A stretch of DNA of 6,424 nucleotides, taken from positions 1 through 6,424 of the forward strand of contig JAKAZJ010000119.1 of NCBI GenBank assembly GCA_021826565.1, written 5' to 3'. This document shows, in pieces, positions 1 through 4,229 of the stretch (its first letter is position 1; every line of letters begins with the position of its first letter). This DNA is from Pseudomonadota bacterium (GTDB lineage: Bacteria > Pseudomonadota > Alphaproteobacteria > Acetobacterales > Acetobacteraceae). The position numbers and the translations under genes are program-made. The notes beneath the pieces are model-generated. The model did not search any database. It had not been told where the DNA came from and was given only the letters and a program-made list of their open reading frames with translations.

Positions 1-360
1 GAGGCCACCGGCGGCAGCTTCTCCGCCGTCACCGCCACCCTGGACCCCGGGCAAGGTCCGCCGCCGCACCGGCATCTGGACCGCGACGAGTATTTCTATG
101 TCCTTGACGGCAGCTACCATCTGGAGGTGAACGGCGTCGGCTCCGAGATCGGGCCCGGCACGCTGGTCTTCGTCCCCCGGGGCACGGTGCATGCCTTCCA
201 CAACACCGGCGACACCCCGGGCCGCCTGCTGGAATGGACCATCCCGGGCGAGAACTCCGGCTATTTCCGCGCCGTCGATGAAATGGAGCGCGGCGGCGGC
301 TTCGATCCCGCCCGCTTCGCCGCGATCAACGCCGCCTTCGCCACCGAATTTCCGGACTGA
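1..360 (+). CDS. Cupin-domain protein (5' end outside window)
   Basis: The reading frame is open from base 1 to a TGA at 358-360, giving 119 C-terminal residues; the start lies upstream. Both cupin motifs are intact. Motif 1 reads HRHLDRDE followed by YFYVLDG, matching HxH(x)4E(x)6G. Motif 2 reads GTLVFVPRGTVHAFHN, matching G(x)5PxG(x)2H(x)3N. The two His and Glu of motif 1 and the first His of motif 2 are the usual metal ligands, so the protein should bind a divalent metal in a small beta-barrel. Single-domain cupins of this kind are usually about 150-170 residues, so roughly 30-50 residues are probably missing. The family covers dioxygenases, isomerases and sugar-binding or regulatory proteins, and nothing visible fixes the substrate. 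It precedes the DUF35/thiolase pair by 63 bp on the same strand and may be co-transcribed with it. An in-frame GTG at 127 falls between the two motifs and cannot be the true start. Confidence 0.9.
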   Translation, partial: EATGGSFSAVTATLDPGQGPPPHRHLDRDEYFYVLDGSYHLEVNGVGSEIGPGTLVFVPRGTVHAFHNTGDTPGRLLEWTIPGENSGYFRAVDEMERGGGFDPARFAAINAAFATEFPD

Positions 361-410
361 CCGTCCCCGGCTTGCCAGGGCCACGCCTCCCGGGTTCAGA
401 TACGCGGACC

Positions 411-416
411 AGGAGG
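411..416 (+). promoter_or_regulatory. Strong Shine-Dalgarno site for the DUF35 gene
   Basis: A perfect AGGAGG lies 7 bases before the ATG at 424 and fixes that start. A CCTCC at 386-390 in the same 63-bp intergenic stretch is complementary to GGAGG at 412-416, and two further G-C pairs are possible after one mismatch. A weak hairpin could therefore hide this site; see findings. No convincing terminator or promoter was seen in 361-410. Confidence 0.75.
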
Positions 417-423
417 AATCGCC

Positions 424-834
424 ATGCTCGACCCCGCGCGCGCCAAACCGCAGCCCACGCCCGAGACCCAGCATTTCTGGGACGGCACCAGGCAGGGCGA
501 GCTGCGCCTGCAACGCTGCGACGCCTGCGCCAAGGTCTATTTCCCGCCGCGCCCGTTCTGCCCCGCCTGCGCGTCGCGCCAGGTCAGCGTGTTCCCCGCC
601 TCCGGCCGCGGCAGTCTTTACAGCTACGTGATCCACCACCGGAAGGTGCCCGGCTTTACGCCGCCCTATGCGATCGCCGTGGTGCAGCTGGACGAAGGCC
701 CCCGCATGATGAGCAACATCGTCGATTGCCCGCAGACGCCGGAGGCATTGCAGCTAGACATGCCCCTGGAAGTGGTCTTCGAGCCGCTGGATGAGACCGT
801 CACCCTGCCCCTGTTCCGTCCGGCGAAAGGCTGA
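424..834 (+). CDS. DUF35 Zn-ribbon/OB-fold protein, partner of the thiolase
   Basis: This is a 136-residue protein of normal length for the family. After an N-terminal helix (about residues 10-25, with QHFWDGTRQGELRLQRC) comes a rubredoxin-like zinc ribbon made of C32-x2-C35 and C46-x2-C49. An OB-fold follows, from about residue 55 to 130. The FWDG...GxLxLQRCxxC opening and the FPPRPFCPAC stretch are typical of DUF35 (DUF35_N plus OB-fold). Members are not known as stand-alone enzymes. They pair with thiolase-fold proteins, for example ChsH2 domains with Ltp2 in steroid side-chain removal, and the archaeal acetyl-CoA thiolase/HMG-CoA synthase complex, where they bridge subunits and help bind CoA. 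A thiolase-superfamily gene starts 5 bp downstream, so a cytoplasmic complex with that protein is the likely role (inference from context). The ATG is supported by a perfect AGGAGG 7 bases upstream. Confidence 0.93.
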   Translation: MLDPARAKPQPTPETQHFWDGTRQGELRLQRCDACAKVYFPPRPFCPACASRQVSVFPASGRGSLYSYVIHHRKVPGFTPPYAIAVVQLDEGPRMMSNIVDCPQTPEALQLDMPLEVVFEPLDETVTLPLFRPAKG

Positions 835-839
835 CCGCG

Positions 840-1982
840 ATGACCCCGAACACCGTTGCCATCGTCGGTGCGGCCGAAACCACCCGCCTCGGCACCATCC
901 CCGACATGAGCCAGATCCAGCTGCACGCGGATGCGGCGCTGAACGCGATGGAAGATGCCGGGCTGAAGCCGTCCGATATCGACGGCGTGGCGACCGCGGC
1001 GGAAACGCCGCCGCAGATCGCGCATTATCTCGGCATCACGCCCACCTGGGTCGATGGCACCTCGGTCGGCGGCTGCTCGTTCATGATCCATGTCCGCCAC
1101 GCCGCGGCGGCGATCGCCTCCGGCTTGTGCAAGACGGTCCTGATCACGCATGGGGAAAGCGGCAAATCGCGGGTCGGCAACCCGCCGCGGACGGTGCCGC
1201 CCTCCTCGCTGGCGGGTCAGTTCGAGCAGCCATTCGGGCCGATGGGGCCGCCGTCGCTGTTTCCGATTCCCGTGCTGCGCTACATGAAAACCTACGGCGT
1301 CACCCACGAACAGATCGCAAATGTCGCGGTGGTGCAGCGCGAATGGGCGGGCAAGAACCCGCGCGCCACGTTCCGCGATCCGATCACGATCGAGGACGTG
1401 CTGAACTCCCGCATGATCGCCTATCCGTTCCGGCTGCTGCAATGCTGCCTGGTCACCGATGGCGGCGGCGCGCTGATCCTGACATCGGCCGACCGGGCCA
1501 AGGATTTTCCCCGCAAGCCGGTCTATATCCTCGGCACCGGCGAGAGCGTGGAAACGCCGATGGTGAGCCAGATGGAGGATTTCACCTCCTCACGCGCGTT
1601 CCGCGTCGCCGGTCCCACCGCGTTCCGCGAAGCCGGCATCGCCCACAAGGACGTGGATCACCTGATGATCTACGACGCCTTCGCGCATCTGCCGCTGTAC
1701 GGTCTGGAAGATCTCGGCTTCGTGCCGCGCGGCGAGGCGGGGCGCTTCATCGCCGATCGCAATACCGCGCCCGGCGGCAAGCTGCCGCTGAACACCAACG
1801 GCGGTGGCCTGTCCTACATGCACTCGGGCATGTACGGGATGTATGCCTTGCAGGAGAGCGTACGGCAGATGCGCGGCATCGCGCCGGCGCAGATCCCGGG
1901 CGCGAAAATCTCGGTCTGCCATGGCGTCGGCGGCATGTTCGCCGCCTCCGGCACCATCATCTTCGGCAACGAGAAGCCATGA
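840..1982 (+). CDS. Thiolase-superfamily protein (SCP2/lipid-transfer type)
   Basis: This 380-residue protein is the usual length for SCP2-type thiolases. Visible landmarks are the N-terminal VAIVGAAET strand, the GTSVGGCSF region where the nucleophile helix starts (residues 73-81), YDAFAHLPLYGLEDLGF (278-294), NTNGGGLSYMHSGMYGM (318-334) containing the conserved active-site His328, and VCHGVGGMF (359-367) with the C-terminal Cys360. Aligning the nucleophile helix by eye to FadA puts Gly78 at the usual catalytic Cys, with Cys79 one residue later. Classical thiolysis is therefore doubtful, and a retro-aldol/Claisen or other lyase role as in Ltp2 is possible. The gene follows the DUF35 gene by 5 bp, with a GAAAGG at 825-830 inside the end of that gene as possible ribosome site, so coupled expression and a heteromeric complex are likely. 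An acyl-CoA dehydrogenase faces it, suggesting CoA-thioester catabolism. Substrate unknown. It is often annotated as acetyl-CoA acetyltransferase, which may be wrong in detail. Confidence 0.9.
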   Translation: MTPNTVAIVGAAETTRLGTIPDMSQIQLHADAALNAMEDAGLKPSDIDGVATAAETPPQIAHYLGITPTWVDGTSVGGCSFMIHVRHAAAAIASGLCKTVLITHGESGKSRVGNPPRTVPPSSLAGQFEQPFGPMGPPSLFPIPVLRYMKTYGVTHEQIANVAVVQREWAGKNPRATFRDPITIEDVLNSRMIAYPFRLLQCCLVTDGGGALILTSADRAKDFPRKPVYILGTGESVETPMVSQMEDFTSSRAFRVAGPTAFREAGIAHKDVDHLMIYDAFAHLPLYGLEDLGFVPRGEAGRFIADRNTAPGGKLPLNTNGGGLSYMHSGMYGMYALQESVRQMRGIAPAQIPGAKISVCHGVGGMFAASGTIIFGNEKP

Positions 1983-1986
1983 GGCG

Positions 1987-3183
1987 CTACAACCCCAGGA
2001 TCGCCTTGGCGATGATGTTGCGCTGGATCTCGTTCGATCCGCCGTAGATCGAGACCTTGCGCATGTTGAAATAGGACGGGCCGGCGGCGGCGGCGTAATC
2101 GGCGCCGACGAACGGTTCGTTCTGCGCCTGCTCCGGCGGCTGGTACGGCATCACGTACGGTCCCACCACCTCCATCGTCAGCTCGGTCAGCGCCTGCTGG
2201 ATCACCGAACCCTTCAGCTTGAGGATGGAGGACGCCGGATTTGGCCGGCCCTTCTCGCGCTTGCGTTCGTCCGAGACCACGCGCAACTGCGTCATCTCCA
2301 GCGCCTTGAGCTCGATCTCCACCGCCGCCAGCCGCTCGCGGAAGCGCGGGTCGTCGATCAGCGGTGTATCACCCACGCGCTCCAGCGCCGCCAGCTGCTT
2401 GAGCCGCGCCACTTTCGCCTTCGACGTGCCGACGCGGGCGATGCCGGTGCGTTCGTTGCCCAGCAGGAACTTGGCGTAGTCCCAGCCCTTGTTCTCCTGC
2501 CCCACCAGCTGATCGGCCGGGACTTCGACGTTGTCGAAGAACACCTCGTTCACCTCGCGCCCGCCATCGATGGTGACGATCGGGCGCACGGTGATGCCCG
2601 GCGATTTCATGTCGATCAGCAGGAAACTGATCCCCTCCTGCGCCTTGGCGCCCGGATCGGTGCGCACCAGGCAGAAGATCCAATCGGCGTATTGCGCCAG
2701 GGTGGTCCAGATCTTCTGTCCGTTGACCAGGTACTTGTCGCCCTTGCGCTCGGCCTTGGTGCGCAACGAAGCCAGATCGGACCCTGATCCGGGTTCCGAG
2801 AACCCCTGGCACCAGAAATCATCCGCGTTCGCCGCGCGCGGCAGGAACCGGCGCTTCTGCTCGTCATTGCCGAACTGGGCGATCACCGGCCCCACCATCG
2901 AGCAGTTGAATGCGATCGGCGACGGGCAATAGGCAAGCTGCATCTCGTCCTGGTACAGATACACCTGCACCGGCGACCAATCCTGGCCGCCCCAGGCCAC
3001 CGGCCAGTTCGGCACCGCCCAGCCGCGCGCGTTCAGGATCCGCTGCGCGGCGATCATCTCCTCGCGCGACAGATGCTCCCCATCGCGCAGCTTGTCGCGG
3101 ATCACGGCGGGCACTTCGGTGCGGAAGAAGTGGCGCGCCTCGTCGCGGAATGCCCGCTCGGCCTCAGTGAAGCTCAGGTCCAT
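1987..3183 (-). CDS. Acyl-CoA dehydrogenase, pimeloyl-CoA dehydrogenase large-subunit-like
   Basis: This is a 398-residue flavoenzyme that would oxidise an acyl-CoA to the 2,3-enoyl-CoA using FAD. The N-terminal helical domain starts MDLSFTEAERAFRDEAR. The central FAD/substrate segment contains WCQGFSEPGSGSDLASL (124-140) and NGQKIWTTLAQYADW (154-168). The C-terminal domain has LLGNERTGIARVG (240-252) and ends with IYGGSNEIQRNIIAK (379-393). The MCAD-type catalytic Glu in the YEG motif is Gly381 here. The base is more likely Glu244 in NERTGIA, as in isovaleryl- and long-chain dehydrogenases (inferred by comparison). The overall pattern closely recalls PimC of Rhodopseudomonas, which works with a smaller PimD subunit; no such partner is visible here. 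The start at 3183 is preferred because GGGAGG (3194-3189) sits 5 bases before the ATG and MDLSF matches family N-termini; a TTG at 3237 would add an atypical 18 residues. The gene appears to be the first of its transcript and converges with the thiolase. Confidence 0.95.
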   Translation of the reverse strand: MDLSFTEAERAFRDEARHFFRTEVPAVIRDKLRDGEHLSREEMIAAQRILNARGWAVPNWPVAWGGQDWSPVQVYLYQDEMQLAYCPSPIAFNCSMVGPVIAQFGNDEQKRRFLPRAANADDFWCQGFSEPGSGSDLASLRTKAERKGDKYLVNGQKIWTTLAQYADWIFCLVRTDPGAKAQEGISFLLIDMKSPGITVRPIVTIDGGREVNEVFFDNVEVPADQLVGQENKGWDYAKFLLGNERTGIARVGTSKAKVARLKQLAALERVGDTPLIDDPRFRERLAAVEIELKALEMTQLRVVSDERKREKGRPNPASSILKLKGSVIQQALTELTMEVVGPYVMPYQPPEQAQNEPFVGADYAAAAGPSYFNMRKVSIYGGSNEIQRNIIAKAILGL

Positions 3184-3188
3184 ATCAT

Positions 3189-3194
3189 CCTCCC
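3189..3194 (-). promoter_or_regulatory. Shine-Dalgarno site deciding the dehydrogenase start
   Basis: Read on the - strand this is GGGAGG, 5 bases upstream of the ATG at 3183-3181. It supports initiation at MDLSF rather than at the upstream in-frame TTG (3237-3235). Confidence 0.7.
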
Positions 3195-3238
3195 GGACGG
3201 CGCGCGGACTCTGGGCCGGCCGCCCGACCGACGTCAAC

Positions 3239-3272
3239 CGACAGGCTGGGACCGGCGACAGGCTGGGGCCGG
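3239..3272. repeat. 17-bp tandem direct repeat in divergent control region
   Basis: CGACAGGCTGGGACCGG (3239-3255) is followed without a gap by CGACAGGCTGGGGCCGG (3256-3272); the copies differ at one base (A/G at position 13). They sit between the divergently transcribed dehydrogenase and methyltransferase genes. A related element, CTGGGCCGGCCGC (3211-3223), recurs as CTGGGGCCGGCCGC (3263-3276), overlapping the second copy. This could be a binding site for a regulator or simply a slippage duplication; the sequence does not decide. Confidence 0.8.
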
Positions 3273-3283
3273 CCGCGCCCGCG

Positions 3284-3292
3284 TGCTATAGC
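3284..3292 (+). promoter_or_regulatory. Possible extended -10 promoter element for the methyltransferase/glycosyltransferase operon
   Basis: TGCTATAGC fits the extended -10 pattern TGnTATAnn and is an isolated AT-rich spot in GC-rich surroundings, about 26 bases before the ATG at 3318. A start point near 3299 would leave a leader of about 20 nt. No convincing -35 is present 16-18 bp upstream (TGGGGC at 3264-3269, inside the tandem repeat). The core GCTATAGC is also a palindrome. Confidence 0.3.
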
Positions 3293-3317
3293 GCGCGTCC
3301 CCGCCGCCGCGAGACCC

Positions 3318-4229
3318 ATGCCGTCCCAGCCCGCGCTCCCGCCCGAGTTCGATCCCGCGTGCTACGCCGCCCTGCCCCATGGCGCGGACCTGGTCGGACG
3401 CGATCCCGCCACGCTCGCCGCCCATTATCAGGCCTATGGCGCCGCCGAGGGTCGGCCCTGCTCCGCCGTCACCTCGCGCGCCGCCTTCCTGACCCTGCTG
3501 CCGGCCGCCGGTCCACTGCTAGAGATCGGTCCGTTCTGTGCCCCCTGGCCCGCCGAGCACCGCGCCGAGAAGGTAAGCTATCTCGACATCATGCCCACCG
3601 CGGCGTTGCGCGCCACCGCCGCGACCCTGCCCTGGGCGGACGCCGACCGCGTGCCCGAAATCGATTATGTCTGGCGCGGCGAACCCTACCGCGCGCTGAT
3701 CCGCGAGCGGTTCGACACCATCCTGTCCTCGCACTGCATCGAGCACCAGCCCTGCCTGGTGACGCATCTGACCGATCTCGCCTCGGTCCTGACACCAGCC
3801 GGGCGGGTGTTCCTGGTGATCCCGGATCATCGGTACGCGTTCGATCATTACCTTCCCACCTCCACCCTGGCCGACGTGCTGGCCGCCTATGCCGCCGCCA
3901 CCCCCCGCCATGCGCCGCGCAGCGTCATCGCCCAGCATCTTTGGCAGACCCATAACGATCCGGCAGCGCATTGGCACGGCGATCATGGCCCCACCCCGGA
4001 CGACGCCGCAGACCCCGCCTTGCCCGGGCGGGTCGCCGCGGCGCTGGCCGCGCTGCGCGATCCGATTCTGGCCCATGACCTGCACGCCTGGCAGTTCACG
4101 CCGTCCAGCTTCCGCGCGATGATCGACGCCCTGGCTATCGCCGGGCTGTCGCCGCTGCGGATCGAGCGGCTTTACCCCACCCTGCGCGACCGCGGGGAAT
4201 TTTACGCCGTGCTGCATGTCGCCGCCTGA
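3318..4229 (+). CDS. Class I SAM-dependent methyltransferase with N-terminal WY/EGR-type module
   Basis: This is a 303-residue cytoplasmic protein. Residues 11-49 form a short accessory module beginning FDPACYAALP and ending HYQAYGAAEGRPCS, the same pattern as the repeats in the downstream glycosyltransferase. The Rossmann methyltransferase domain follows. Motif I is LLEIGPFCAP (67-76), with SYLDI (88-91 plus I92) supplying Asp90 as the likely SAM-ribose ligand. FDTILSSHCIEHQP (132-145) is the motif IV region, and VFLVIPDHRYAFDHY (164-178) marks a family seen beside glycosyltransferases in polysaccharide clusters. The acceptor is unknown; a sugar hydroxyl of a surface glycan is the reasonable guess. 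No signal peptide or membrane segment is seen. The ATG at 3318 has only a weak GAG (3311-3313) as ribosome site, but no in-frame start was found just upstream. Its last 14 bases overlap the glycosyltransferase start, indicating a common transcript and coupled translation. Confidence 0.87.
   Translation: MPSQPALPPEFDPACYAALPHGADLVGRDPATLAAHYQAYGAAEGRPCSAVTSRAAFLTLLPAAGPLLEIGPFCAPWPAEHRAEKVSYLDIMPTAALRATAATLPWADADRVPEIDYVWRGEPYRALIRERFDTILSSHCIEHQPCLVTHLTDLASVLTPAGRVFLVIPDHRYAFDHYLPTSTLADVLAAYAAATPRHAPRSVIAQHLWQTHNDPAAHWHGDHGPTPDDAADPALPGRVAAALAALRDPILAHDLHAWQFTPSSFRAMIDALAIAGLSPLRIERLYPTLRDRGEFYAVLHVAA

Noticed and set aside
666..1442. A 258-codon - strand open frame across the DUF35/thiolase genes.
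   Set aside because: It is in antisense register with the thiolase codons and has low-complexity Arg/Gly-rich content with no domain. It is a compositional shadow.
791..2047. A 418-codon + strand open frame overlapping the thiolase in another frame.
   Set aside because: It is Arg/Ala-rich with no motif, and the frame starting at 840 carries the thiolase landmarks throughout without any frameshift.
3214..3221. GGCCGGCC palindromes (also 3267-3274) as operators on their own.
   Set aside because: Short GC palindromes are common by chance in DNA of this composition. They are only noted as part of the duplicated element.
3184..3237. N-terminal extension of the acyl-CoA dehydrogenase to a TTG at 3237.
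   Set aside because: The added 18 residues do not look like this family, and GGGAGG at 3194-3189 is ideally placed for the ATG at 3183.
3232..3237. TTGACG on the - strand as a -35 box for the dehydrogenase.
   Set aside because: No acceptable -10 hexamer is found 16-18 bp downstream (CCAGAG or CCCAGA there), so I did not call a promoter.
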